The notes: generated by a model from the letters alone, not told the origin. 64,000 bases of DNA from Rutstroemia sp. NJR-2017a BVV2 (GCA_002946415.1 NJPS01000054.1:1-64000), one strand, 5' to 3'; shown: positions 9,346 through 20,338, numbered from the stretch's first letter. A program made the numbers and translations.

Positions 9346-11930
9346 AAGGCTTGTGAGACATATCGACAAAGGAAGCAGAGATGTGATAAGCAACGACCAT
9401 GCGGGCTCTGCCAGCGATTAGACATCCCGTATACTTACAGGGAACTACAGCCGACGAAGTAAGTACGAACAACATTGCTCTAGAGGCATCTGCTTTCGCC
9501 TCAGTGACTTGATGAAATTGCTACCATTGCGATATCTCAACGACTAAGTTCCCTCCCAGGAAAGACAAAACTTTGACCGAGATCCTAGACCGCCTGAAGA
9601 ACGTGGAAGTTAAAGTCGACCGAATTTCGTCTCGACCGCCTCAATCTGGGTTTGGGCCTCCGCAATAGTCTCCTTCTAGTCAGCCTTCGTTCGGTGCAAG
9701 CAGCGAAGTCGATTATCGAAGCCCCTTTTCTTCTGTATATACTACGCGCTCCCCCAGCCCTCCTAACAATCTGGCGAAAACTCACGAATATCGTCACTCG
9801 ACCGCAACTCACAAGCTCTTACACTGGCCGGCTATATAAGAAATCTTACTATAAGCCGACCCCGCTGTCGTGGATGACTTGAAACACTTCGAAAAGGAAG
9901 GATCATCGTTTCTAGTACAGATACAACATAGGCAACTAGCGTTATCTCTACGTGAAGGTCTAAGCAAAAAGGCCTTTATCGGCATACAGTCACAAGATAC
10001 AAGGGTAGCAGGAGGAATACGGATAACTTATCCGGTATTGAACCGGGAAGTGATGAATCGACTTGCTGATACCTACTTTGACACTTTCAACTTCCTTTAT
10101 CCGTTCCTGGATCGCCAAAACTTTTTCTCGGGGAATCTTAACAAGGTATACACTGAAGGATTTGATAGGGATAAAGAATCCGTTATCATATTACTTGTCT
10201 TTGCTCTCGGAGAACTGGCTCTTAAAAGTAGCTATGGTGATCCTATGGAAACTAGCAGTAGTCAACCCAGCGGGATTAGAGGTGGAGGTAGTGTGCCAGA
10301 TAGACCACCAGGAATCTCGCTCTACAATGAAGCTAGAAAACAGATTGGATTTGTAATAACTGGGTGCGATCTTGAGAATATTCAGATATTTTCATTAGCT
10401 GCATATACTATCCATCATATAAACCAGTTATAGGGGAAACGGATTATATTTGCTAATATATATAGGCTCTACAACCAATACTGTTCTCGCCACGTGGTAA
10501 AGATTAGAAGTCCAAAGTCGTTGATATCGAGCAACTAACGATCAAACAGGAATTTTGGAGGCTAATGGTTTCGGTATTATCAGCATACTATATCTTGATC
10601 ACATAGTAAGAGCATCTCCATATTCCAACTTATTATCGTTGTAATATCTATATTCATATATATCCTAGTAATGAGATTGACTGGAGTACTGCGAAGGGAG
10701 ATCTGATTAAACGTGCATACTAGCATTACGCGATACAGGAAACATAAGTATTCATATGGACAGATATATCGAGAGGTTCGCATAACTAAAACAAACACAG
10801 GAGTCTGTACTTAGAACTTGATTTACCACTGAGTACGCTCCTGTTACTCGAGAACCGGGTCGGTTTACCGACATTCAATACACCGTTCTGCGATGCCGAT
10901 CATAGAGCAAATCAGCAGTCGTACTGGCAAATGCATTATATATCCGAACTTGCTCTACGCAGAATTTGTGCCAATATATATACGAACATTCGTGACTATG
11001 AGGGTTCCCTCTTTGCCAAAACACCATAACGATTTCGGGAAAATCAACTAATAAGTATCTTCTATTCTAAATAGTATCTCAGTCGACCAGCGACACACAA
11101 AGCGGCTCTGTCGATGACTTCGGCCCGTCAACCAGCAACTACTTCTGTCAGCTTGGCTCGCAACTAATACAATAGCGGCAGCTCCTCCCTCGCGATCTGC
11201 AATAGTCCGAAAACGAACCCACCAGTTTTCCTAGCCCCACCATTCCTGGGTCAAGTTTTTCCACGATCGGACCAACTATGCTGTCTCCTACTCTCTCAAC
11301 ACATCCTTCGCCGCAACCACAACACGTATTGGATCCTTCATTGAACTCTCTACATTCACCTCAGCAATCTCGGCTACCTCTCTTCACCCCGGATACCGAC
11401 ACCGAACCGGCGCTCTACCCCTATATGTATGATATCCAGGTTGTGTTGTTGAGAACTAGGTACTATTATACCAAATACATGATTCATAGACCGTTCTTGT
11501 ACAAAGCATTGCATTTCCCGGAACAGACGATACAGGAGGATGCGGAGAGCATGGCTGAATGTCTGCGTATATGTATTTCTTTTTCTTGTTGCCTCTCTTT
11601 CTATATACTATCTCTCGATCCCGATCAGACTGATAAGACCTCTAGGCCTATCTCCTCTGGCCGCTCCTTCTCTCCCCACCCTCCCGCCGCAAACGCCTCA
11701 TCCCCTACCTCTTCTGCTGGTCGCAAAACTTCCTCGGCATTCTCCTTGTTATGCACCTTACCAAACACAACGCTATGCTAAAATACATCGTCGAGAATCT
11801 CTGCGGGGAGCGCTATCAGCGCGACGTGGAGCAGTCGATTCCGCTTATGTTGGATTGGATACGTGATCTCAAGGAGGCGCATGATCCGTTGGCGGAATAG
11901 TGTTGGAAGGTGCTCCGGGGGGTTTATTGG
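9346..11930 (+). pseudogene. Zn2Cys6 transcription factor pseudogene 1
   Basis: This is a broken fungal binuclear-zinc-cluster regulator. The zinc cluster (9346-9459) reads KACETYRQRKQRCDKQRPCG and then LCQRLDIPY; the second and sixth cysteines have become Tyr (TAT for TGT, both G-to-A). A GTAAGT donor follows at 9459. Next come a linker and short coiled coil (about 9570-9850, with TAG and TAA stops). The middle fungal regulator domain is open at 9870-10433. C-terminal exons run from about 11278-11570 (block LRTRYYYTKYMIHRPFLYKA) and 11660-11930, where one TAG replaces Gln just before the end. The stretch 10434-11277 is the most decayed. The neighbouring pseudogene 2 lies on the opposite strand, so the two converge. 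Confidence 0.8.
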
Positions 11931-12724
11931 TGAGAGGACAAGGAGTGTCATAAATGAACGAAACAAATCGGATCGAATTAGATAGGAGTGAATGGGGTTG
12001 AACTTGAGGCGAGTTGTATGTATGTATGGGAACGGAACGTTGCGTTACAAAAAAAGGGGAAAAGCAATGGAGTTGGGGTTTTAGGGGACTTCATTGGGGT
12101 GCGGGAGTGCGGTGCGCAGACCATTGATTGATTGATTGATATCAGGGTATGCGCGACAAGACGAGAGGTATGAGAAGTACGAGAGAGATGTGAATGAGAA
12201 ATGGGATAACGGAAATGATTGAAACGGCAATACAAGATGAGTTGGGATGAGATGATATAAAAGACGACAATATAAAGATAAAAACACTGAAACTTTATAT
12301 CTGATACATGGTGCATTTACAGGTAGTGTCTAGCTAGCTGTGCTGCAGCATCAGCTGGGTGACGACGACGACGACGATGACGACGATGATTGATGATTGT
12401 GTGGTGGGAGTGAAAGAAATATACTTATATACGTATACTTGGTGCTTGTTGATGTTGATCTTTAAAGCACCGTGACTCGGTGAGAGGATAGCTAGAAGCA
12501 AGATAGGTAAGGTCTTCGGCATATGAGTCCTAGCTTGAATGAACTAGGTCTAAGAGCAAGTGCGCATTATATTGTACAATATCCTATGTCTGCATCATCC
12601 AAAATTCTTTTATTCTATGATGAGGAGTTGGCATATTTATGCTATGAAGGGATGGGTTTGGCTTACTATCTAAACGATGGTAGATTCGCTCTGCCTTGGC
12701 TGGGCTGTGGGGCGATTCAACCTA
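11931..12724. other. Intergenic region between the two regulator pseudogenes, with microsatellites
   Basis: It holds two simple repeats: TTGA units at 12124-12140 and GAC/GAT units at 12361-12392. No gene is seen. The TTGA run read on the minus strand resembles the tail of the SINE-like insert, but no target duplication or tRNA-like head was found beside it. Confidence 0.5.
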
Positions 12725-14690
12725 TCAATCCATATTGAGCAGGTTTGTAATCTGCATAAGGTTCTGTACACCTTGCTCTTCAACAGACAGCTGCCGCAGG
12801 CGGACAGTGTCAGGGCCAGGGCGTCGAAACCTAAATACAGCACATATTGCTACCCAATCCGAAGAAATCGTAGGAGAAAATCTCATCTGGATACTATGGA
12901 CTGGTTGTATATACATTGTTCTCGTACAGGCATCAATAGTATCGTCTAAAAGAAATCTCGATCTGCTAGGGTATGAACAATAGAAGGACTCTTCCAAATC
13001 GTTTGATAGGGGAATGATAACATCCTTTGCGGTTCTGTATATCAATTCTAAGAAAGTTCCGGCTACAGGAAATCTAGGACAAGACTTCGCCAATGCATCA
13101 ATAGCTAGTCGAACTGTAGCCAGACTATCTTTTCCATGATTATAAGGTACACTAGGAAAGAATCGCACAATCATATCTGTCAAGTATAAAATAGCAAATA
13201 TCTGCACAACAGATTGATATCGACAAATATCTAGTGTGTGATAGTGCTCTTCAAGGAGGAAAAGGCCATGCTATACGTGCTGCCACACTATATGATCCAC
13301 TAGATATATAGGAAACCCTTTAATATCAAGAAGTGGACGAAGAAGTTGAACAATAGCAGTATAGTACAATATTCTGAGAAGTCAATCAATAAGAAACTGT
13401 ATGAACAAGCTTCTAGTTATCCTTACAGCATCGAAATTGTATATGGTAATAACTGAGTATACTTATTGATAGCGTTATCGATTGCACGTAGTAGATCTTC
13501 ACACTAGGTTATAAATCTGCTATACGTATTCAGTATATCCTACGCGGATATCGGTGGGCCACCTGAGCTATACAATAGAACCTCAACATCATAAACAATA
13601 TCGAGAAGTTTTGCCTTCTCTTGGTAGATTGTAGCCGCGAGGTTCGGACGCCAATCTATTTCCGTCTCGCTGTCTAGCAAATTACGGTAGAACGCCCACC
13701 TTCTCTTATCAATTTGTATATCGCGCTCCTCGTCTAGATTTGGATTACTAGGAGGGTTTATATTGACAATCAACGGTACCTGAAAGGTCATTTGTGCCCA
13801 CTCACTGCACTTGTCAGCTATGCCGACAGTAGAAAGCCGAATGCTGAGAGACAAAACTCATATGTTCAAGCAGTTAACACCTCGAGCGGTAATCCTCCAA
13901 TTGTCGTCTCTAAGGTATTCCATACTTGTCATTAAGCTGTTGGCGACTAGTAAGTATTTGGAAGTATACAGCCCTTTGCCTTGTGTACAGCCTACCAAGA
14001 ACATTATGGCGAAAGTTTGGATACTCAAAAGGCTTTGATCTTCAGCATCAAGCTCGTATCTAACAGCCTCACTGAAATCTCTTCCCAGTAGGTCAAAGTC
14101 TATAGTATCGGTATCCACAGCCGTATGATAATAACAAGCTATAGCGCAGATGGTATTGACTAGGGAGGATGAACAGAATGCTTCAGATCTTTATTGATAA
14201 CTATATACAAACAGTTACTCGTCGAACAGCATATGAAATGGATAGACCCAAGTGAAATACAGAGTGAACAGGTACTGCACAATATCTTCGTTCGCTATCA
14301 CCGATAACCATCGAAATCTCGGGGATACACCATCATCCATTTCGTTATCAGAGCCTGCCATTATAAAGCGGGAATAACTTATTGGTGAAGGGCCTTCGGA
14401 GTTGCTATTGGCTGCCTGTAACCATTGTGCTATACTCTCGACTGACTTATGGTTCTGAACTCGTTCTATGATCGCGAAGGTGTTCTCGTTCGCTTCGATA
14501 GCATGAAATATACGTTCTGCATTATATTTCCATAAATAATGCGATTTCAAGCTCTCGACTAGTTCCGTCTTGACATGTTTGATATGAGGCTGATAAGAAC
14601 ACTCCTGGTCGCATGGTTTCTCAATACATTTTCCGCAGGGTTTCTTACCATCACACTAGAACGACTTAGCTACCAAGCACGCGGTACTTA
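12725..14690 (-). pseudogene. Zn2Cys6 transcription factor pseudogene 2
   Basis: Reading the minus strand from 14690, a degraded zinc cluster (ACLVAKSF, a TAG, then CDGKKPCGKC) is followed by a region with KTELVESLKS. A 14215-14550 block contains the family pattern SPRFRWLSV and VQYLFTLYFTW, typical of the segment between cluster and middle domain. Open blocks at 13858-14118, 13540-13854 and 12725-13207 continue the middle and C-terminal domains; the last contains PRFPVAGTFLELIYRTA. The breaks between blocks are stops and shifts plus likely introns. The second zinc-cluster Cys is missing, so DNA binding would be lost even without the stops. It is a different subfamily from pseudogene 1, so not a local duplicate. 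Confidence 0.75.
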
Positions 14691-15170
14691 GATTAATTTA
14701 GATTAATATAGAACAACTGCTAACTTTTCCAAACGATACATATAGAACTCACTCACCTTACTTTCCAATCTCCGGTAGCTGCCCTGGATCAAATCCTATC
14801 CCCAGATGAAAAATTTGAGATCCCTACTTTTGATGTGGTAGCAAAGTATCCAAGCGTCCCATTAGCCGAACAGAGGGCCCCCACTTACTCCCCACACAGC
14901 AAAAAGTCCAGGTGGGCCCAAAACTCGACCACCTAGGGCTCCTCCGGCCCACTCTCCCCAATATGTAGTCAACGTAGCCCCTCCTCCCCTACTCCAGCTA
15001 GTACTAGCCTCCGGCCACCCTGCTTGTCCCCTCGGCCTGGGTAATCCCCACCGAGAACCTGTGACCACAGCTCCTGACAATGAAGTGAAGCACATCCAAT
15101 GAGTTTCTAATTGTAGAATGTGCCTACTGTATAACAAAAATGATTGGCATTTAGATGTTCTGGACTACAC
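14691..15170. other. Region with C-rich tract, no gene assigned
   Basis: Part of it (about 14770-14930) is open on the plus strand and contains DEKFEIPTFDVVAKYPS, which looks like real former coding sequence, but the family is not recognised. A pyrimidine-rich, high-GC tract follows to about 15060. The minus-strand open frame over that tract (14862-15137) is low complexity and probably not a gene. Confidence 0.4.
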
Positions 15171-15450
15171 ACTAGTCTAGAGTGTCATGAATCGTGTTCG
15201 TTCCTACGATTCATATATTCTATGAACTAACGGAAGCGGACTGTTCATATATGCTTGTGCTTTTTACAAGTAGCGATTAATTCGCGGTAGCCAACCTATC
15301 GTAGACGTGTTATGGGTTCCGTGTCGCTGATTCGTCTCCACCGTGATCAGATACTGAGCAAGCTCTTGACGTGTACAGCCTACATCTGCTAGTCATCATA
15401 GGCCTGGCTGGTTCTTGGTTGTTTTGGAGGCAACGGACAATATTTGGAAG
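15171..15450 (+). repeat. Segmental duplication, copy 1
   Basis: About 280 bp matches 16415-16681 in the same orientation at roughly three quarters identity, starting with the shared ACTAGTCTAGAGTGTCATGA. Differences include small gaps and many transitions in both directions. The copy at 16415 ends just before the aegerolysin promoter. This copy leads into a stretch without a recognisable gene, so it may mark the lost promoter of a duplicated neighbour. Confidence 0.8.
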
Positions 15451-16414
15451 AAGATGTGGCCGATCAATCGGGTTTTTGAGTATGCAAGTGTCCCCGCCAT
15501 TACTCCCACAAAGTTACATTTTCCAACCAATCGGATATCAAAAATCTGCTTCTTGCCCTACTTGTACAGTCTTACTTACACCATGCAAGCGTCACAGGAT
15601 CGGCACAAATGTTTTTAGAAGATGCGAGTCGTGAACTCAGACCTATAAGTGAGAATACGTAGCAGCGATGACACCGGTACTCGTGCTAGAGATAAAACTG
15701 TCCGATATGAGGGGACTTCAGTACGGGGCACAATATATTCGAACATGGGATCCAAACGATCCACAGGGGGGAGGAACTAGCCTATTGGTTCAGTACGAAC
15801 GGAATGGATTTATCGGGACTCCCGGTGAAGCCACCCAACGTTTGGACTATATGCTGGATCTCAACTTCTCTAACATACCTTTGCTTATACCCTGGTACAA
15901 TACCATTACCGCATCCCAAGACCAAAACTAAAGCCGCTTCATCACGGACGACGATCTAGACTACGACCCATTAACTCCAATACAGCCACCACTCAAAGCC
16001 TTGAACCTTTACACATGGCATTGGCCGAAAGATCCTTGGCGATACTCTCTCTCCTTGTGGTCTAAGGAGTTTCTCTAGCCGGATCTTGAACCCTGCCTGA
16101 ATGAATTCTTTTGTGTGTGCTCGCTAGATAGTTGAAGCACTGGAACGAATGAAGGGGTGATAGGTAGGTAGCTTTTAAAGTTGGAAGATTTCCGTCAACA
16201 TAAAAGATTTCACCAATGATCTTTATTCAAGAAGTTTTGCCACTTAGCATTAGTGTCCACATTAGTGGTTTTGGTTGACCTTAGGTTCTTACAGAGATAT
16301 GCGAGGTAACTCACAAGTCTATGAACGAGTCAGATGGAATGGTAAGGAGTCCAAATCTGAGATCTTGGTGAATGTATCGTATTTTAATTCGTTGGAGGTG
16401 CCTCATACCATATA
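15451..16414. other. Spacer between the duplicated segments, possible gene remnant
   Basis: This 1 kb spacer has normal GC. It carries the short open frame listed at 15668-15931 and further plus-strand coding-like sequence to about 16080 after that frame's stop. No family is recognised. Confidence 0.45.
15668..15931 (+). CDS. Hypothetical protein fragment, 87 residues
   Basis: The frame starts at an ATG and reads through well-mixed codons (GGLQ-like start, then RTWDPNDPQGGGTSLLVQYE) to a TAA at 15929. The same frame continues with plausible protein sequence (RFITDDDLDYDPLTPIQPPL) after the stop, which suggests a CAA-to-TAA nonsense change in a longer gene. No signal peptide, membrane segment or known domain is visible. 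It follows copy 1 of the duplicated segment in the way the aegerolysin follows copy 2, but the products are unrelated by eye. It may be a pseudogene. Confidence 0.3.
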   Translation: MTPVLVLEIKLSDMRGLQYGAQYIRTWDPNDPQGGGTSLLVQYERNGFIGTPGEATQRLDYMLDLNFSNIPLLIPWYNTITASQDQN

Positions 16415-16681
16415 ACTAGTCTAGAGTGTCATGAAATGTGTCTTTCCTACGATTCATACACTACATGAACTAAGGGAAGTAAAACTTGCCCGCTCTGCGT
16501 TCATGCGAGGCTGGACCACAAGCAGCACGCCTAAACATGTTGTGGGTCTATGTCGCTGATCCCGAGTCCACCGTGATCAGGTACTGAACAAGCTCTTGAA
16601 CGTGTACAGCCTACATTGGCTAGTCATCACAGACTTGGCTGGTTCTTGGCTGCTTCGGAGACAACGGACAGTCTTTAGAAG
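16415..16681 (+). repeat. Segmental duplication, copy 2
   Basis: Direct repeat of 15171-15450. It ends about 35 bp before the TATA box of the aegerolysin gene, so it may include that gene's upstream control region. Confidence 0.8.
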
Positions 16682-16715
16682 CCGCAATGCTCATCAGATC
16701 TAGCACAAGAAAAAA

Positions 16716-16722
16716 TATATAA
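16716..16722 (+). promoter_or_regulatory. TATA box of the aegerolysin gene
   Basis: TATATAA stands 117 bp before the start codon. A pyrimidine-rich leader follows, as in many strongly transcribed fungal genes. Confidence 0.6.
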
Positions 16723-16838
16723 TAGCAGACTGATCCCTCCCTTTTCCTATACCGACTTTCACCTCAACTACTTCACAAGCACTTCCCATCCATTTACCAT
16801 TCTTTGTCCACAAGCATTCGAAGACTTTATTGTTCACT

Positions 16839-17255
16839 ATGGGTATCGCTCAGTTTACCGAGATCACTTTGATCAATAAGTCCAGCGTGCCGATTACAAT
16901 CGAAAATGTCCATCTTGCATGGGGCAAGATCTATCCCGAAGGCAAGAAAAATGGCGATGAGATCGCCCCGCAGTCCGTCAATGGTACTAAAATTGACCCT
17001 CAACGAAACTACGTCTTCCGCACGTGTGGCAGATCGGATGCTGCCTCAGGAACCGAGGGCAGCTTTGAGGTCAAAGCTGGCGACACCCTCGTGAAGACCA
17101 TCTATTGGAGCAGTCCATGGGGAACAAGCGCCAATGTCTTTACCGCGACGGAAGGTGATAGCTCTTGGATTGCTGGAATCAATCCTGCAGGAAATCAAGG
17201 AACAGGATCCGGGCCGTTAGGCAACGTCAGTGTTACCTTTGTTCATGTGGACTAA
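16839..17255 (+). CDS. Aegerolysin-family protein
   Basis: This is an intact, intronless 138-residue gene. Aegerolysins are small acidic beta-sandwich proteins that bind membrane lipids; some form pores with a partner MACPF protein, and members include haemolysin-like proteins of moulds. Visible family marks are LAWGK at residues 26-30, CGRSDAASGTEG at 63-74 and WSSPWG at 90-95. The length fits the family, and there is no signal peptide, as is usual. The ATG at 16839 is chosen because it is the first in frame, sits after a TATA box and CT-rich leader, and gives the family's usual N-terminus. No MACPF partner gene is seen in the window. The coding region shows no RIP stops and has normal GC, unlike most of its surroundings. 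Confidence 0.93.
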   Translation: MGIAQFTEITLINKSSVPITIENVHLAWGKIYPEGKKNGDEIAPQSVNGTKIDPQRNYVFRTCGRSDAASGTEGSFEVKAGDTLVKTIYWSSPWGTSANVFTATEGDSSWIAGINPAGNQGTGSGPLGNVSVTFVHVD

Positions 17256-17744
17256 GCTATTGGTAAGTAATTATCAGACAATCCTCTTACGAACCAGGAC
17301 TAATGCAACAACGAACAATAGAACTCGAACGGACGACATTTTGGAGCTTTGACTACGCGGGTAGCTCATGATTCCTTGTCAGAAAGATGTGGCTAGTGGA
17401 GAATAAGGCAACAAAAGTTGTTACAGGCAGAGTGAAAAGTTTGAAACATTGTTAGATTGCTCGAATGAATGTGTATTCCAAGAAGCAATATTCGCTCAAT
17501 CTTTTTTCTCTAATCGGGGAACCTTTGACAGTCTTAACAATACAGTAAGTACTGAAATCAGTTTGTGCTTCATCGTGGTTTCCATCTCTTAAGATAGTGC
17601 GTCTCCCATCGGATATAGGTCATACTACTTGATAATTTTCTAGACCCTTTGACTTTCTTCTTTCATTAGAAGCGGTTGGTAAACTATCGGAATAATATGC
17701 TGTCGCTTGATGGCACGTGATACTGCGCTTAGCCTCTTCTGGTA
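17256..17744. other. Downstream flank of the aegerolysin gene, no further gene
   Basis: It contains the 3' untranslated region, with a possible intron (GTAAGT at about 17262). No coding evidence appears before LINE sequence begins near 17745. Confidence 0.45.
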
Positions 17745-19268
17745 GGACGGGCAGAATCTTCTGGCGAGTGAGAAGGGGAAGCCGATTTTGTAAGCGACTG
17801 TAACCACAAGACAGACGATCAGCCGTTCACTATCAAAGGACAAGCCGTTCAACCGAAGGAGAGTGTTAAAATCCTCGGCGTAATCATGGACGCGAAACTT
17901 AAATATAGAGAGCATATAGCAAGAGCTGCTTCCAAAGGGCTCGAGGCGGTAATAGAGCTTAGACAGCTCAAAGGGTTGTCACCGGCCACGGCCCGACAAC
18001 TCTTCATAGCTACAGTCACTCCAGTAGTGGATTATGCTTCCAATGTGTGGATGCATGAGTGCAGATACAAGTCGGCCACACCCATTAATAGAGTCCAGAA
18101 GATAGGAGCGCAAGCGATTGTGGGAACATTCATAACGGTGGCCACAAGCATAGCAGAGGCGGAGGCGACCATTCCCACAGTAGAGGATAGACTATAGAGG
18201 AGAGCTATCAAGATATGGACAGACATACACGCCCTGCCTGACACCAATCCACTCCGCAGAAACACTTCCCGGATGCGGAAATTCAGGAAACAACACCGCT
18301 CGCCTCTCTATCAGGTAGCGGAAAAACTCAAAGGTATTGCGATAGAGGAAATAGAAACTATCCACCCGTTCACACTGCCGCCATAGGAGAAGAGAGTTCA
18401 AACCATTACCAACAAGGAAATGACAAGACAACCGGACTCGAACCGAGCAGCATATATTGCCGTAAGCAGCTCAGTACGAAATAGTGTAGTTGGACTGGGT
18501 GCAGCAATCAAGACACACAAGCGAGTCGGAGATGATCCCACAGTCGAAACGCTTTTCTCCACTCTAGGTCCAAGAACAGAGCAGAACCCGTACATTGCAG
18601 AACTGGCCGCAATGGCCCGCGCTCTCCAGCAATTACCGCAGCGTAAATACCACAGTATTATACTGTGGACGAGAAATAAAGCTGCCGTCCTCACGCTTAG
18701 GAACCCACGCCAACAGTCTGGCCAGGAACAGATTTGCAGTATTTACGAATCAATCAACAAACTCAAGAGAAAATGCAACACTATCACCGTAGTATGGTTA
18801 CCAAAGGGCGAAGACGAGGAACTCTGGATATATGCTAAAGAGAAGGCCAAAGAAGCTACCAGACAAGGTACAGGACCACAGACACTACTCCCTAGAATAC
18901 GTTCTACAACACTCAACATAGCGCGCGCCGAGCGAGGCACTACTACAAGTTTACCGGAGAAGGTTGGAAAATTATCTAAGAAAGTAGACATAGCATTACC
19001 GGGCAAACATACTCGAAAGTTGTACGACCAGTTAACCCAGAAAGAAGCGAGTGTGCTTGCACAGCTAAGGACAGGGATAGCGAGGTTGAACTCGTATCTA
19101 TTCCTCATCAAGGCTGCACCATCAGATCAGTGTGCCTGCGGGGAAGTCAGAGAAACAGTTGAACACTTCCTTTTTCGATGCCGAAGATGGATCACACACC
19201 GAACAGAGATGCTTCAGTGTACAGAAACTCACAGGAGCAACATTTCATTCTACCTAGTAATAGTGTAA
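17745..19268 (+). mobile_element. Tad-clade LINE fragment (end of reverse transcriptase plus RNase H), plus strand
   Basis: From about 17745 the plus strand encodes the last part of a non-LTR reverse transcriptase: VKILGVIMDAKLKYREHI, then TARQLFIATVTPVVDYASNVW near 18030. A TAG at 18195 interrupts it. An RNase H-like domain and C-terminal tail are open from 18420 to 19268, ending in a zinc-knuckle-like CACGEVRETVEHFLFRC (19130-19180). The endonuclease and RT palm are absent, so the copy is 5'-truncated, as LINE insertions often are. Few stops remain, so RIP was mild. Its 3' end meets an opposite-strand LINE fragment near 19300-19370. Confidence 0.85.
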
Positions 19269-19369
19269 AGGAAAGAGATAGAAAGAGAAGATGACGACTG
19301 CCCCTCCCGAGAGGCCTAGGACGAGAATGAGAAGGTGAAGGGCCAGTCTCTGCTGCGCTGCAGCCTAGC

Positions 19370-19990
19370 GAGTATATATCTGAGAGTAAAACTCAGTGAG
19401 TTCGAGGAACTTTTTCGAATTCCAGTGGTTTAGCCAGTAGGCTTGTCAAATATTTGATTCACTCCGTTGTGCTGATGGGGGAGAAGAAGGGCCGTAGTGG
19501 CTATCTTGCGAAGCGTCGAGCTGTCTTGAAGCATCGTACTAGGTGGTCAGGTGTTTTGAGGCGTATGTGAGTTTCGCGTCTTCGTGAGCAAATCTCCAGT
19601 GGTACCAAGAGAAATCGCTATGCGTCGAGCGGATGGCTAATAGTCGGTAAAGCATGGCCCGTGGGAGGTCGAGCTCTGCTGGGGCTTTGATTTGATATGT
19701 GAACTTCCAGTTTTTATACCATGTGGATAGCTTGGTGTTAGCCTTAGCCCACTATGTGGAACGTGCATCCTCCCTGAGGAGTTTGAGGATCGAGCGTAGC
19801 CCGCTGACTGTAGGTTCCTCTGCTTCGCTCGAGTCTCGTTGGTAGTGCCGTGCTCCTTGATCGGCCAGTTCATCGGCGGCCTCATTGCCTTCGATGCCCG
19901 TACGTCCCGGTAACCATCTGACTCGGATATCGTGGGCCGGCCTTCATTAGTTCTTGGCACCTTAGGAAGGCCCATTGTGATGACTCGGCT
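19370..19990 (-). mobile_element. Second LINE fragment (RNase H and tail), minus strand
   Basis: The minus strand from about 19980 reads SSQWAFLRCQEL and then, one frame over, RVRWLPGRTGIEGNEAADEL, the diagnostic C-terminal end of the RNase H domain of fungal LINEs. It continues with the usual tail (FSWYHWRFAHEDAKLTYASK) to a stop near 19375. The zinc-knuckle cysteines of the tail are lost. One frameshift and several stops make it dead. It differs from the plus-strand LINE beside it and belongs to another Tad-type subfamily. The two lie tail to tail. Confidence 0.8.
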
Positions 19991-20338
19991 GCGTTGCCCC
20001 GTATGCACCATGGCTCGAAGCAATTGCCCATTTATGCGTACTTGACATTGAATCTGTCCTGATCTAAGGGTAGCATTCAGCTCTCTAGCTGGCATAAATT
20101 CGTCGAACGGTAGTCTCTCGTTATAGGTCTCTTGGGGCAGAACGTTTTCCCCAGTCCTTCCTCCGTTCTGCTCATGTTTTACATAAAACACAGAAATTGC
20201 GAATATGAAGCAGGGCCACATAGACAAAAATAGATTTGAGAACATTATCGATAGAATAATCATAGTATTCAACACAGCGATCGGCCGTCTAAGGGAGGAT
20301 AAATAGGCAACTATATAGGCAAGGCGAGGATCAGGGAG
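19991..20338. other. Short region beyond the LINE fragment, no clear gene
   Basis: The minus strand is open through 20275, and next to the LINE edge it reads QVRINGQLLRAMVHTGQRS, which resembles a retropepsin active-site block with His in place of the catalytic Asp. This may be an unrelated LTR-element fragment fused at the LINE's 5' truncation point. The upstream part has no family match. Confidence 0.35.

Noticed and set aside
12124..12140. TTGA run as the tail of a second SINE-like copy
   Set aside because: No tRNA-like head, B box or target duplication was found next to it, so it is kept as a microsatellite.
12523..12983. Plus-strand frames over regulator pseudogene 2
   Set aside because: The minus strand carries clear Zn2Cys6 middle-domain sequence, so these are shadows.
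14862..15137. Gly/Trp-rich minus-strand frame
   Set aside because: It is low complexity, arises from a C-rich tract and has no known motif.
15183..16670. LTR retrotransposon with TGTC...GACA termini (15183-15439 and 16427-16670)
   Set aside because: The repeats do begin and end like LTRs, but similarity extends at least 12 bp further out at the 5' side of both copies and no target duplication is present, so a segmental duplication fits better.
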